A stretch of DNA of 51,096 nucleotides, from contig CAJUDS010000017.1 in NCBI GenBank assembly GCA_910585345.1, positions 1 to 51,096 on the forward strand, in the 5' to 3' direction. This DNA comes from an uncultured Lachnospiraceae bacterium. Lineage in GTDB: Bacteria > Bacillota > Clostridia > Lachnospirales > Lachnospiraceae. Below, piece by piece: positions 26,015 through 35,131 of the stretch. The position numbers and the translations under genes were made by a program. Within the stretch, counting starts at the first letter, position 1; every line of letters begins with the position of its first letter. Under the pieces are notes generated by a model. The model did no database searches. It saw only the letters and a program-made list of their open reading frames with translations, and was not told the origin of the DNA.

Positions 26015-26180
26015 TGCCGGAATTTTGCATAGACAGAACAATGACATGTACCGTAAAAAAGACATTGCCCGCAAATTTGTATTCCATTGGCGGACATTTT
26101 TGTCCGAAAATGGCATACAAATTTGCAAAAATGTACTTTTGCCCGGTGTGTGAATGTACTGTCTATGTAAAATTCCGGCA
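26015..26180. repeat. Foldback element F1 (copy 1 of the 166-bp hairpin)
   Basis: The ends TGCCGGAATTTTGCATAGAC and the matching reverse complement (26161-26180, one mismatch) flank a second inner stem. In the inner stem, GCAAATTTGTAT pairs with ATACAAATTTGC and CGGAC pairs with GTCCG around ATTTTT. The whole 166 bp can fold into one imperfect hairpin. There are no coding features and no transposase. It has the architecture of a MITE or a transcribed hairpin RNA. Confidence 0.8.
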
Positions 26181-26254
26181 GCAGTAGTCCTGCGCAAAAA
26201 TGGAGAAAATCAAACAAATATCTGTTGTGGTAAGGAAATCAATTTTGCGTATAA

Positions 26255-26476
26255 TGGCACAACTATATTGATTCGAGTTCCAGGCTACGGATATAAGAAA
26301 CGCTACGTGTTCTGAAAAGGGTGGGTGAAATAATTGACGCAGACGGCCTTTACGCGCCATCCAGGCGCGGGAGGCCTTTCCCGGACATCCATGTCCGGGA
26401 ACAGCTGACAGAGAGCAGAACACGAAGAGTTTCTAATATCCTACACAAAGGAACGCTCATCAATATAATTGTGCCA
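26255..26476. repeat. Foldback element F2 with 18-bp terminal inverted repeats
   Basis: The terminal repeats are 26255-26272 (TGGCACAACTATATTGAT) and 26459-26476, complementary with one mismatch. Similarity between arms continues about 60 bp inward, to GTGTTCTG near 26313 and CAGAACAC near 26418. The centre contains two perfect stems, CGCGCC-ATCCA-GGCGCG, and CCCGGAC 26380-26386 with GTCCGGG 26393-26399. The same core recurs in F4. Confidence 0.75.
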
Positions 26477-26536
26477 GAGAATGAAAAATTGCTTTCCGTG
26501 TATTCGGGTATCCCGATTTCTTCAGAAACAGGATAA

Positions 26537-26702
26537 TGCCGGGATTTTGCATAGACAGAACAATGACATGCACCGTAAAAAAGACATTGCTCGCAAATTT
26601 GTATGCCATAGGCGGACATTTTTGTCCGAAAATGGCATATAAATTTGCAGAAATGTACTTTTGCCCGGTGTGTGAATGTACTGTCTATGTAAAATTCCGT
26701 CA
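26537..26702. repeat. Foldback element F3 (copy 2 of the 166-bp hairpin)
   Basis: Nearly identical to F1 over its full length plus the following ~70 bp and ~20 bp upstream, 522 bp away in the same orientation. Differences are scattered single bases, so the duplication is not brand-new. Confidence 0.8.
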
Positions 26703-26831
26703 GCAGTAGTCCTGCGCAAAAAAGGGGAAAGTCAAACGGATATATTTGTGGTAAGGAAATCAATTTTCTGTTTTTGTGCCCGATATTTAAAGGGTGTTTC
26801 TTTCCCGTAGGGGTTTGGCATTTGTGCGGAG

Positions 26832-27061
26832 GCTGCCGGGCATAATTTCTGCTCCTGCGCCGGGCAGGAAAGATTGCATTTTCTAATTGTCCACACCTAT
26901 TATTCCGCAATTTTATGACGCAAACGGCCTTTACGCGCCATCCAGGCGCGGGCGGCCTTTCCCGGACCTCCCTGTCCGGAAATTGCTGGCTGTGCGCGGA
27001 CAATAAGAAAATTCTAATATTTCCTGCAAAGTCGCACTCACTGAAATTTATGCCCGGCAGC
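26832..27061. repeat. Foldback element F4 sharing the F2 core
   Basis: The 14-bp perfect terminal inverted repeats are GCTGCCGGGCATAA (26832-26845) and TTATGCCCGGCAGC (27048-27061). Arm similarity extends about 60 bp. The central core at 26927-26980 matches the core of F2 (26336-26399) with few changes, although the arms are unrelated. Confidence 0.7.
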
Positions 27062-27144
27062 AAACACAGGAGTGAATGAATATTTTGCAAAGTTCTTCTT
27101 ACCGTTGCCCGTGGTAAACGGGCAGGTGCAGCAGAGCGTTGCAA

Positions 27145-27173
27145 TTGCAAGATAAGAAAACAACAGGTATAAT
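27145..27173 (+). promoter_or_regulatory. Promoter placed for leaderless transcription of traX
   Basis: TTGCAA at 27145-27150, 17 bases, then TATAAT at 27168-27173. The expected start of transcription, six or seven bases on, coincides with the ATG at 27180. No ribosome site lies between. Confidence 0.5.
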
Positions 27174-27179
27174 GCTGTT

Positions 27180-27968
27180 ATGCTATTTACAGAGAAAATA
27201 TACGGACAATTGAAAAAAGGGTTTCTCAGCGGCAGTGTGCTGAAATGGATCGCAGTGGCGGCGATGGTGGTCGACCATCTGGCAGCCGTTGTATTAAAAG
27301 GATATGTAAGGATACATTTGTCGCAGTTTTCGGAAGTGGAGCTGGCGGAACTAGGCAGATTGTATGACTGGATGCGCAGTATCGGCAGGACTGCTTTTCC
27401 GCTGTTTGCGTTTTTGCTGACAGAAGGATTTTTTCATACGAGGAACAGGAAAAAGTATGCTCTGCGCCTGTTTGTCTTTGCGCTGTTATCGGAAATACCG
27501 TATGATCTGGCGGTATTTGGAAGGATTTGCGAGCGGCGGGGACAGAATACGCTGTTTACGCTTTTACTGGGACTGGCGCTGATGGGGGCTGCGGAATGGA
27601 TACGGCTGTGCGCCTGGCGGCGGTCAGGCGGAGAGGGGAAATCCGCCGCGCCGGGATGGCCGGTGTTTCTCCTGCAGTCCGCGGTATTTGCTGCGGGCGC
27701 CGTAGCGGCTAAGCTGTGCAGGCTGGATTATGGGTATAGGGGGATTGGACTGATTGGCGTGTTTTACCTTTTTTATGCGTACCGCACTGCGGCTGCGGCT
27801 GCCGGGTTTTGCCTGTTTTGTGCAAGCCCGTGGAGTCTGCCTGCCTTTTTGCTGATTCCCTGTTACAATGGCAGACGGGGCAAAAAAGGGAGAGGGCGGC
27901 GCTGGTTTTACCTGTTTTATCCGCTGCATCTGCTTGTCTTGTATGGAATTGTGGTTTGCTGCGCATAA
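27180..27968 (+). CDS. TraX family protein
   Basis: A 262-aa multi-pass membrane protein of the TraX family, named after the F-plasmid pilin acetyltransferase and related to membrane O-acyltransferases. Family features are VLKWIAVAAMVVDHLAAVVL, SIGRTAFPLFAFLLTEGFFH, RLFVFALLSEIPYDLAVFG and the C-terminal FYLFYPLHLLVLYGIV. In Firmicutes these are chromosomal and of unknown acceptor. No conjugation genes are nearby, so a pilus role is unlikely. The start is uncertain: ATG 27180 has no ribosome site and may be leaderless; an internal GTG around residue 20 is an alternative that would retain the conserved LKWIA. Confidence 0.85.
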   Translation: MLFTEKIYGQLKKGFLSGSVLKWIAVAAMVVDHLAAVVLKGYVRIHLSQFSEVELAELGRLYDWMRSIGRTAFPLFAFLLTEGFFHTRNRKKYALRLFVFALLSEIPYDLAVFGRICERRGQNTLFTLLLGLALMGAAEWIRLCAWRRSGGEGKSAAPGWPVFLLQSAVFAAGAVAAKLCRLDYGYRGIGLIGVFYLFYAYRTAAAAAGFCLFCASPWSLPAFLLIPCYNGRRGKKGRGRRWFYLFYPLHLLVLYGIVVCCA

Positions 27969-28070
27969 ACCGGCGGCAGGTGCATTTCTGTGCAGCGCTG
28001 CAGAGCGAAAAAATGAGTTTCGCAATCGCCTGTGATATGGTACTATAGAAATAAGAGGGGAGGAGGTATT

Positions 28071-28658
28071 TTGACAAAAAATGTGTTGCCGGAGAGCGGT
28101 TTGCGGCGGACTATGGGTGTGGTGATGCTGACGCTGCATTTTATGAACGTGTTGTATGGTTTTTATATGCCGCTTATGATCGTTGGGATTGTGGATTATC
28201 TGGCGGGAGTGAATCTGCTATTTATGGTTTTCCTGATACCGCCTCTGTTTTTAATTCTGAATATTGTAAATGCAGTCAGCTTTGCGCGTCATAAGCAGTT
28301 TCGGGAAATCAGAGAGCTGATGAATATAGTGCGGATTGTGACCGATGTGACGCTTGCGGTCAATGTGGTCGGAATTGTTCTATTGGCGGTTTTGACCGGT
28401 GTTCTTATGACAGGGCTCGCGGGGCTCTTTTCTTGGATTGGCGTGGGTTTTGTTTTTGGCATGACTTTCTGGTACGGTGTCTGCTGCAGTCTGTCGGCGT
28501 CGGCTTATGTGATCGGAGAAATCTGGATGGCGTTTCGGGAAGGAGAGGTAGAGAAGGTTTCGGCAGTCGTCCATACAGTACTGCAGATCATTCCCTTTGT
28601 CAGCCTGATTGACGGAATTGTCATTTACAGTACGACGGGAAAAAGAAGAGCGGTTTAG
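28071..28658 (+). CDS. Small multi-pass membrane protein of unknown function
   Basis: A 195-aa protein with four or five hydrophobic segments, including MLTLHFMNVLYGFYMPLMIV, FMVFLIPPLFLILNIVNAV, VTLAVNVVGIVLLAVLTGVL and a segment near residue 130. The start is TTG 28071, five bases after a strong GGAGGAGG. The sequence gives no catalytic motif and I recognise no family. It lies 100 bp after traX on the same strand and 90 bp before the metallohydrolase gene. Confidence 0.62.
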   Translation: MTKNVLPESGLRRTMGVVMLTLHFMNVLYGFYMPLMIVGIVDYLAGVNLLFMVFLIPPLFLILNIVNAVSFARHKQFREIRELMNIVRIVTDVTLAVNVVGIVLLAVLTGVLMTGLAGLFSWIGVGFVFGMTFWYGVCCSLSASAYVIGEIWMAFREGEVEKVSAVVHTVLQIIPFVSLIDGIVIYSTTGKRRAV

Positions 28659-28748
28659 CAGGGCTCAGAGGCCGGAGGTGGAAAACGGGAGAGCGTATGG
28701 CGGAAACTATAAACAAAGGGACAGTTGATGGAGGAAAGGCGGGGTACT

Positions 28749-30350
28749 ATGAAATTAACGTTTATCGGGGCGGATCATGAGGTAACGGGGAGCTGTCATT
28801 ATCTGGAAGCGTGCGGGAAGCATATACTGGTCGACTATGGTATGCAGCAGGGGATCCATACGCTGGAGAGCGCCGAACTGCCTATAGCGGAGAACCAGAT
28901 TGATTATGTGCTGCTGACACATGCGCATGTGGATCATTCAGGGATGCTGCCGCTGTTATATGCGAGGGGGTTCCGGGGACAGGTTATGATGACGGACGCC
29001 AGTGCGGATCTGTGCAGTATTATGCTGCGTGACTGCGCGCATATCCAGATGCAGGAAGCGGAATGGAAGAACAGAAAGGCAAAACGCCATTCGGGGATAC
29101 AGGCGGAGGAACCGATTTATTCGATGGAAGATGCGGACGGCGTGATCAGGCAGATCGTCCCCTGCCATTATGATTCGGTCATTACACTCTGCGACGGTAT
29201 CCGTATCCGGTTTACGGATATCGGGCATCTGCTTGGCTCTTCCAGTATCGAAGTCTGGATTGCGGAAGAGGGAAATCAGAAAAAAATTGTATTTTCCGGC
29301 GATATCGGCAACAGAGACCAGCCGTTGATCAAAGATCCGAAACAGACGGAGGAGGCCGATTATGTAGTCATAGAATCGACTTACGGCGACAGGCTGCATT
29401 CCGTTGACAGGCCGGATTATGTGGGTGAGCTGACGCAAATTCTGAGCGAGACGTTTGCCAGAGGGGGCAACGTGGTCATTCCTTCGTTTGCAGTGGGACG
29501 TACCCAGGAGATGCTTTACTTTTTAAGGAAAATCAAGGCTGAGCGGCTGGTGAAGAATTTCCCGGATTTTCCGGTGTATGTGGACAGCCCGCTGGCAGTG
29601 GAAGCAACGGGCATTTTTAATAAAAATATATACAATTGTTTTGACGAGGAGGCTATGGAACTTGTCAGAGCGGGCATCAATCCCATCCAGTTTCCGGGAC
29701 TGCATCTGACCATTACCAGTGAGGAATCAAAAAACATTAACTTTGACGAGACGCCGAAAGTGATTTTGTCGGCTTCCGGTATGTGTGAAGCAGGCAGGAT
29801 CCGGCATCATCTGAAGCATAACCTGTGGAGGCCGGAATGTACGATTCTGTTTGTGGGATACCAGTCGGTCGGTACGCTGGGCAGGATGATTGTGGAAGGC
29901 GTAGAGGAAGTAAAGCTGTTTGGCGAGACGATCGAAGTCAGGGCGCAGATACGTAAGCTGGTGGGAATGAGCGGTCATGCGGATAAAGCGGGACTTTTGG
30001 AATGGCTCAGCGGTTTTACGAAAAAACCGGAACGTATTTTTGTAGTGCATGGGGAAGACGGCGTATGTCAGGCTTTCCGGGATTGTCTGGAAAATGAATA
30101 TGGATTTTCCGCGTATGCGCCTTACAGCGGCACCCGTTTTGATCTGCTGACCAATACGTGCGAATATGAAGCGTCGCCCGTTTATCTGAAAAAGAAACAG
30201 CGGAAAGCAAGCGATGTGTTCAGCCGTCTGGTGGCGGCGGGGCAAAGGCTGCTTAGCGTGATCCGTGAAAATGAAGGCGGGGCCAATAAGGATCTGACAA
30301 AGTTTACGGACCAGATCAATTCCCTTTGTGATAAGTGGGACCGCAAGTAG
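28749..30350 (+). CDS. Beta-CASP metallo-beta-lactamase-fold RNase-like protein
   Basis: A 533-aa protein of the MBL/beta-CASP family, related to archaeal CPSF and RNase J-type nucleases that act on RNA. It starts MKLTFIGADHEVTGSCHYLE. The zinc-binding motif THAHVDHSG is near residue 57, followed by FTDIGHLLGSSSIEVW and VFSGDIGNRDQPLI. The beta-CASP part shows VIPSFAVGRTQEMLYFLRK, VILSASGMCEAGRIRHHLKH, and VRAQIRKLVGMSGHADKAGL with the late histidine. All metal ligands appear present. ATG 28749 matches the family start; ATG 28728 is another candidate. The C-terminal ~60 residues are an additional helical tail. It probably forms an operon with folA. Confidence 0.88.
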   Translation: MKLTFIGADHEVTGSCHYLEACGKHILVDYGMQQGIHTLESAELPIAENQIDYVLLTHAHVDHSGMLPLLYARGFRGQVMMTDASADLCSIMLRDCAHIQMQEAEWKNRKAKRHSGIQAEEPIYSMEDADGVIRQIVPCHYDSVITLCDGIRIRFTDIGHLLGSSSIEVWIAEEGNQKKIVFSGDIGNRDQPLIKDPKQTEEADYVVIESTYGDRLHSVDRPDYVGELTQILSETFARGGNVVIPSFAVGRTQEMLYFLRKIKAERLVKNFPDFPVYVDSPLAVEATGIFNKNIYNCFDEEAMELVRAGINPIQFPGLHLTITSEESKNINFDETPKVILSASGMCEAGRIRHHLKHNLWRPECTILFVGYQSVGTLGRMIVEGVEEVKLFGETIEVRAQIRKLVGMSGHADKAGLLEWLSGFTKKPERIFVVHGEDGVCQAFRDCLENEYGFSAYAPYSGTRFDLLTNTCEYEASPVYLKKKQRKASDVFSRLVAAGQRLLSVIRENEGGANKDLTKFTDQINSLCDKWDRK

Positions 30351-30410
30351 GGCTTGGGAAGGCTTTTGACAGCAGAACAAAAAAATGACAGAAGAATGGG
30401 GAAATGGAAG

Positions 30411-30917
30411 ATGAATATGATTGCGGCAGTGGATAACAATTGGGCCATCGGCAATAAGAATGACCTGCTTGTGCGGATTCCCAATGACCAGAAGCATTTC
30501 CGGGAGGAGACGATGGGCAAGGTGATTGTGCTCGGGCGCAGGACGCTGGAGACGTTTCCCCAGGGAATGCCGTTACAGGGACGCACCAATATCATTTTGT
30601 CCGCTAATCCGGACTATAAGGTGAAACACGCAATTGTACGGCACTCTCTTGCGCAGCTGCTGGAAGAGCTGAAACAGTATCCGTCCGGTGACATTTATGT
30701 GGTCGGCGGGGGGAGCGTTTACCGGCAGATGCTTCCCTATTGTGACGTGGCGCATATTACAAAGGTAAACCGCTCTTATGAGGCGGACTGTTATTTCCCG
30801 GATCTTGATGTGCTGCCGGAATGGGTGGTCACGCAGGACAGTGACGAGCAGACTTATTTTGACCTGGAATATATATTCCAGAAGTATGAGAGGAGGGGCG
30901 CGCCACAGCCTCTGTGA
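30411..30917 (+). CDS. folA: Dihydrofolate reductase
   Basis: A 168-aa enzyme reducing dihydrofolate to tetrahydrofolate with NADPH. Hallmarks are MIAAVDNNWAIGNKNDLLVR, NDQKHFREETMGKVIVLGRR for cofactor and substrate binding, and GDIYVVGGGSVYRQMLPYCD. Asp/Glu in the active site is supplied by the N-D after PND, as in bacterial DHFR. The start is not certain: ATG 30411 (family-like MNMIAAVD) or ATG 30396. It lies 60 bp after the beta-CASP gene. No divergence that would suggest trimethoprim resistance can be judged by eye. Confidence 0.92.
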   Translation: MNMIAAVDNNWAIGNKNDLLVRIPNDQKHFREETMGKVIVLGRRTLETFPQGMPLQGRTNIILSANPDYKVKHAIVRHSLAQLLEELKQYPSGDIYVVGGGSVYRQMLPYCDVAHITKVNRSYEADCYFPDLDVLPEWVVTQDSDEQTYFDLEYIFQKYERRGAPQPL

Positions 30918-31011
30918 CGGTATGGATGCCGCGTTTTGTCGGGTCTGTTCCTTGTTTATAAAAATTTTATAATTTAAAACACCTTAGAAAAACAAGGGAT
31001 TTCAACAATTA

Positions 31012-31038
31012 TTAGCACTCATATGAAATGAGTGCTAA
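31012..31038 (+). promoter_or_regulatory. CIRCE operator (HrcA-binding) upstream of htpG
   Basis: A perfect match to the CIRCE element, TTAGCACTC, nine bases, GAGTGCTAA. It lies directly upstream of the htpG -35 hexamer, so HrcA would repress htpG under non-stress conditions. In Bacillus subtilis htpG is not under HrcA, so this is a lineage-specific arrangement. Confidence 0.95.
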
Positions 31039-31045
31039 TTTTTTC

Positions 31046-31074
31046 TTGACTTCCGCAGCCATGTGTCTTACAAT
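31046..31074 (+). promoter_or_regulatory. htpG promoter
   Basis: TTGACT at 31046-31051, 17 bases, then TACAAT at 31069-31074. It starts eight bases after the CIRCE operator. Confidence 0.75.
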
Positions 31075-31104
31075 CGGAGGTAAACAGAAAGGATGTGAAA
31101 AATT

Positions 31105-33234
31105 ATGGCAGCGAGACAAGGCAATTTGTCCATTAACAGCGATAACATTTTCCCGATTATCAAAAAGTGGTTGTATTCCGACCATGATATTTTCTTCCGG
31201 GAACTGATTTCCAACGGTTGTGATGCCATTACAAAATTAAAGAAACTGGATATGATGGGAGAATATACTCTGCCGGAGGATTACAAGGCAAGGATGCAGG
31301 TAATCGTCAGCCCTGAGAAAAAGACGCTGACCTTTCTTGACAATGGTCTGGGTATGACAGAGGATGAGGTGGATGAGTATATCAACCAGATTGCATTTTC
31401 CGGTGCAACGGATTTCATTGAAAAATATAAGGACAAGACGAATGAGGACCAGATCATCGGACATTTCGGTCTTGGTTTTTATTCCGCGTTTATGGTGGCG
31501 GACGCGGTACACATTGATTCCCTTTCCTACAAAGAGGGTGCGAAGCCGGTTCATTGGGAGTGCGACGGCGGCACCGAATTTAAGATGGAAGAGGGAGATA
31601 TGACAGAGGTCGGTACGAAGATCACGCTGTTCATCAACGAAGACTGTCTGAAATTCTGTAATGAATATGAAGCGAGAAGCGTGATAGAAAAATACTGTTC
31701 CTTTATGCCTACGGAAATTTATCTCTCCAAAGAGGATACAAAGGAGACGCAGATTATCAAAGAGGAAGAAAAGCTGGACAGTGATACGGTGATTGAGACG
31801 ATCCAGCCGGAAAAAGAGGAAGATCCGGTAAAGCTGAAAATCGCAAAGCGTCCTGAACTGCTGAATGATACCAATCCTCTCTGGACAAAGCATCCGAACG
31901 AGTGTACGAAGGAGGATTATCTGGCGTTTTACCGGAAGGTGTTTCTGGATTATAAGGAGCCGTTGTTCTGGATTCATCTGAACATGGATTATCCGTTTAA
32001 CCTGAAGGGGATTCTGTATTTCCCGAAAATCAATATGGAGTATGAATCGATTGAAGGCACCATCAAACTGTACAATAATCAGGTATTTATTGCAGACAAT
32101 ATCAAAGAAGTGATTCCGGAGTTTCTGCTTTTGCTCAAAGGCGTAATTGATTGTCCCGATCTGCCGCTGAATGTATCGAGAAGCGCATTACAGAATGATG
32201 GTTTTGTGAAAAAAATCTCCGATTATATCACCAAGAAGGTGGCGGACAAGCTGTCCGGCATGTGCAAGACGGAGAAGGAAGAATACGAAAAGTATTGGGA
32301 CGACATCAGCCCGTTTATCAAATTCGGCTGTCTGAAAGACGATAAGTTCTGTGAGAAAATAACGGATTATATTCTGTTTAAGAATCTGGACGGCAAATAT
32401 ATGACGCTGCCGGAATGCCTTGAAGTGGCGAAGATTGATCCGGATGAGAAGGCGGAAGGCGAAAACAAGGAAAATAAGGAAGAACAGACTGCAGAAGGCA
32501 ATGCCGGAAAGGAAGTCCAGGCAGTCGATGAAAACGGCGAAACGGTGGAGGCCGAAGTAGTGGATGAAAACGGGGATGCTGTGGAAGACGGCGCTGAAGA
32601 GACCGAAGCGGAAAAGAAAGAAAAGGTAATCTACTATGTGACCGACGAGAAGCAGCAGGGACAGTATATCCGGATGTTCAAGGCGGCAGGCATGGATGCG
32701 GTGATCCTGACACATAATATCGACCAGCCTTTTGTCTCCCAGTTAGAGGCCAAAAACGAGGGCGTCAAGTTCCAGAGAATTGATGCGGATCTGACGGATG
32801 TCTTCAAGGCAAAGACAAGCAAAAAAGCTGCGAAGGAGATGGAAGAGCAGGCGGAAGCTATCGGCAAGGTATTCAAAAAGGCATTGAAAAAGGACGGCCT
32901 TAAGGTAACGGTGGAAAAACTGAAAAATAAGAAAATTTCTTCCATCATTACCCTGTCCGAGGAAAGCAGACGCATGCAGGATATGATGAAGATGTATGCA
33001 ATGCCGGGTATGGACGATAGTATGTTTGGAAACAAAGAGGGCGAGACACTTATTCTGAACAGCAATCATCCGCTTGTCCAGTATGTGCTTGGACATCAGG
33101 ACGGCGACAATGTAAAAATGATCTGTGAACAGCTTTATGATCTGGCGATGATCCAGCATGCGCCGCTGGAGCCGGAGGCGATGGCGAAATTTGTTGCCAG
33201 GAGCAATGAAATCATGCTGCTGCTGACAAAATAG
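31105..33234 (+). CDS. htpG: Molecular chaperone HtpG (Hsp90)
   Basis: A 709-aa Hsp90 homologue that helps client proteins fold and withstand heat stress. The GHKL ATPase motifs are complete: RELISNGCDAITKL, DNGLGM (about residue 77) and IGHFGLGFYSAFMVAD. The middle-domain arginine lies in LPLNVSRSALQNDGF. The protein is longer than the usual ~625-640 aa because of a Glu-rich insertion between the middle and C-terminal parts (about residues 450-510, EGENKENKEEQTAEG and onward), reminiscent of the charged linker in eukaryotic Hsp90. It is a single-gene unit under CIRCE control. The ribosome site is AAAGGATGTG before ATG 31105. Confidence 0.96.
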   Translation: MAARQGNLSINSDNIFPIIKKWLYSDHDIFFRELISNGCDAITKLKKLDMMGEYTLPEDYKARMQVIVSPEKKTLTFLDNGLGMTEDEVDEYINQIAFSGATDFIEKYKDKTNEDQIIGHFGLGFYSAFMVADAVHIDSLSYKEGAKPVHWECDGGTEFKMEEGDMTEVGTKITLFINEDCLKFCNEYEARSVIEKYCSFMPTEIYLSKEDTKETQIIKEEEKLDSDTVIETIQPEKEEDPVKLKIAKRPELLNDTNPLWTKHPNECTKEDYLAFYRKVFLDYKEPLFWIHLNMDYPFNLKGILYFPKINMEYESIEGTIKLYNNQVFIADNIKEVIPEFLLLLKGVIDCPDLPLNVSRSALQNDGFVKKISDYITKKVADKLSGMCKTEKEEYEKYWDDISPFIKFGCLKDDKFCEKITDYILFKNLDGKYMTLPECLEVAKIDPDEKAEGENKENKEEQTAEGNAGKEVQAVDENGETVEAEVVDENGDAVEDGAEETEAEKKEKVIYYVTDEKQQGQYIRMFKAAGMDAVILTHNIDQPFVSQLEAKNEGVKFQRIDADLTDVFKAKTSKKAAKEMEEQAEAIGKVFKKALKKDGLKVTVEKLKNKKISSIITLSEESRRMQDMMKMYAMPGMDDSMFGNKEGETLILNSNHPLVQYVLGHQDGDNVKMICEQLYDLAMIQHAPLEPEAMAKFVARSNEIMLLLTK

Positions 33235-33319
33235 AAAGTGCGCATGTGTCCGTCGTGTATGGGTCAGAGAGAGCTGCCTTTGCATATGCTATCAAAAGAG
33301 GCAAAAAGAGCAGACGGAT

Positions 33320-35131
33320 ATGGCGGACGAAAAATTAGAATTGTTATTGAACGCCGCACTGGCGGCGACGCCGCAGGAGCGGGAAAAATCAGAAATATTA
33401 AACGTTGGGTTTGATACGGAGACAAAGATTTGGGAGGTCATCGTGAAATATCACGGTGATCTCTTTTTTTTGGAAGAGCTGTCAATCGGTGTGGAAGAGC
33501 TGCTTGCCGGGTATGCCATTTTGACGGTACCGGAAGATAAAATGACATTACTGTCGGAAATAGAACAGATCGAGTACGTTGAAAAGCCGAAACGGCTTTA
33601 TTTTCAGACCTTTGCGGGTAAGCAGGCCTCCTGCATTCTGCCTGTGACCATACGCCCGCCTTTTTTGAGCGGAAGAGATGTGCTGGTCGGCATTGCCGAT
33701 TCCGGCATTGATTATTTTCACCCGGCTTTCCGGAATGCGGACGGAAGTACGAAAATTGCGGCGATATGGGATCAGAGTCTGTTGCCGGATGGGGGAAAGG
33801 GATGGGCTCCGCCGGAAGGCTTTCTGACAGGTGTGGAGTTTGATGCGCGGCAGATCAACGAGGCCCTGCAGGCCGGGACGAGGACGGAGGGTGAGGCGCT
33901 TGTGCCGCAGCGGGATGTGAGCGGCCATGGAACTGCGGTGGCGGCAATCGCCGCAGGGAGCGGCAGCAGACAGGATAACGGTGCGGGAGCAGGGGATCCT
34001 TTGGCACAGGCGGCGGAGGAGGGTGTGGCGCCTGGCAGCAGGCTGCTGGTCGTCAAGCTGGGTGCGCCGCGGCAGGATTCTTTTCCACGGACGACGGAGC
34101 TGATGCGCGCCGTAACCTATCTGGTAAAAAAGGCTCTGTCCATGGCGCGTCCACTGGCGGTTAATCTGAGCTTTGGCAATACGTACGGTTCCCATGACGG
34201 CACTTCTCTGCTGGAACGGTTTCTTGACAATGCGTCGGAAGTGGGACGCACTGTGTTCTGCGTCGGCACGGGGAATGAAGGGGCGTCCATGGGTCACATA
34301 TCGGGCAATGCGCTGCAGGAGACGAGGGTAGAACTGGAAGTTGGAAATTATGAAAGTGCTTTCAGCGTGCAGATTTGGAAGAATTATGCAGATACATTCC
34401 GTATCACGCTGCGGGCTCCCGGCGGTGGTGAAACGGTATTTTCCACAGACGTAACCGGGCAGGAGCGTATGAGACGTATTCGTCTGGGAGACACCGAGCT
34501 GTTATTGTATGTGGGTGAGCCGACGCCGTATTCCGCACAGCAGGAAATCTATCTTGATTTCCTGCCGGTGGACAGATATGTAAACAGCGGAATCTGGACG
34601 TTTCTGCTGACGCCGGTGAAGGTAGTGACGGGAAATTACAGCATGTATCTCCCCAGCCAGACTACGAGAGGGGCGGACACAAGATTTTACCGTCCGACGC
34701 CGGAGACAACACTGACGATCCCCTCCACAGCATCAAGGGTTGTCGCGGTAGGCGCCTATGATACAGTTTACGATGCCTATGCGGACTTCTCCGGACGGGG
34801 TTATTTGTTTGCGGCAGACGCGCAGGAGCGGCTGGGCGTCTTTCAGAGTAAGCCGGATCTGGTTGCGCCGGGTGTGGGAATTATGACGGCGGCAGCGGGC
34901 GGCGGGTATGCGGCGGTCACGGGCACATCGTTTGCCACCCCCTTTGTCACCGGGGCAGCCGCATTGATGATGGAATGGGGTATTGTGATGGGCAACGACC
35001 GTTATCTGTACGGCCAGAAGGTGAAGGCGTACCTGCAGAAAGGAGCCAGACCGCTGCCGGGGTTTGCGGAATTTCCCAATGTACAGGTGGGGTATGGGGC
35101 GCTGTGTGTAGCCTCAAGTCTTCGGACTTGA
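33320..35131 (+). CDS. S8 family (subtilisin-like) serine peptidase, Csp-like
   Basis: A 603-aa subtilase without a signal peptide. The triad is intact: Asp in GIADSGIDYFHPAF (about residue 126), His in SGHGTAVAAI (about 202), Ser in GTSFATPFVTGAA (about 535). A large beta insertion lies between His and Ser, as in the clostridial Csp germination proteases (CspA/B/C), which activate the cortex lytic enzyme SleC. The N-terminal ~100 residues resemble the Csp prodomain. No sleC is in the window. The C-terminus reads VGYGALCVASSLRT, whereas three downstream vestigial copies read GYGALCVE(G/N)SLPG. The last codons and stop fall within a GCCTCAAGTC-TTCG-GACTTGAGGC hairpin. This gene's 3' end is the apparent integration target. 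Confidence 0.88.
   Translation: MADEKLELLLNAALAATPQEREKSEILNVGFDTETKIWEVIVKYHGDLFFLEELSIGVEELLAGYAILTVPEDKMTLLSEIEQIEYVEKPKRLYFQTFAGKQASCILPVTIRPPFLSGRDVLVGIADSGIDYFHPAFRNADGSTKIAAIWDQSLLPDGGKGWAPPEGFLTGVEFDARQINEALQAGTRTEGEALVPQRDVSGHGTAVAAIAAGSGSRQDNGAGAGDPLAQAAEEGVAPGSRLLVVKLGAPRQDSFPRTTELMRAVTYLVKKALSMARPLAVNLSFGNTYGSHDGTSLLERFLDNASEVGRTVFCVGTGNEGASMGHISGNALQETRVELEVGNYESAFSVQIWKNYADTFRITLRAPGGGETVFSTDVTGQERMRRIRLGDTELLLYVGEPTPYSAQQEIYLDFLPVDRYVNSGIWTFLLTPVKVVTGNYSMYLPSQTTRGADTRFYRPTPETTLTIPSTASRVVAVGAYDTVYDAYADFSGRGYLFAADAQERLGVFQSKPDLVAPGVGIMTAAAGGGYAAVTGTSFATPFVTGAAALMMEWGIVMGNDRYLYGQKVKAYLQKGARPLPGFAEFPNVQVGYGALCVASSLRT

Larger units (their letters stand above)
25855..27179. other. 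1.3-kb gene-free region filled with foldback repeats
   Basis: The divergent region between the DUF4062 gene (minus) and traX (plus) has no credible gene. It holds four long foldback elements, annotated separately. Two (F1, F3) are near-identical, sharing a 75-bp tail (GCAGTAGTCCTGCGCAAAAA start, ends near GGTAAGGAAATCAATTTT). Two (F2, F4) have different arms but a shared central core. Long open frames on the minus strand here are translations of the repeats. Confidence 0.75.

Noticed and set aside
26350..27150. Long open frame on the minus strand across the foldback cluster
   Set aside because: It is a translation of F2-F4. The segment repeats itself wherever the hairpin repeats, it lacks a ribosome site and it has no family-like composition.
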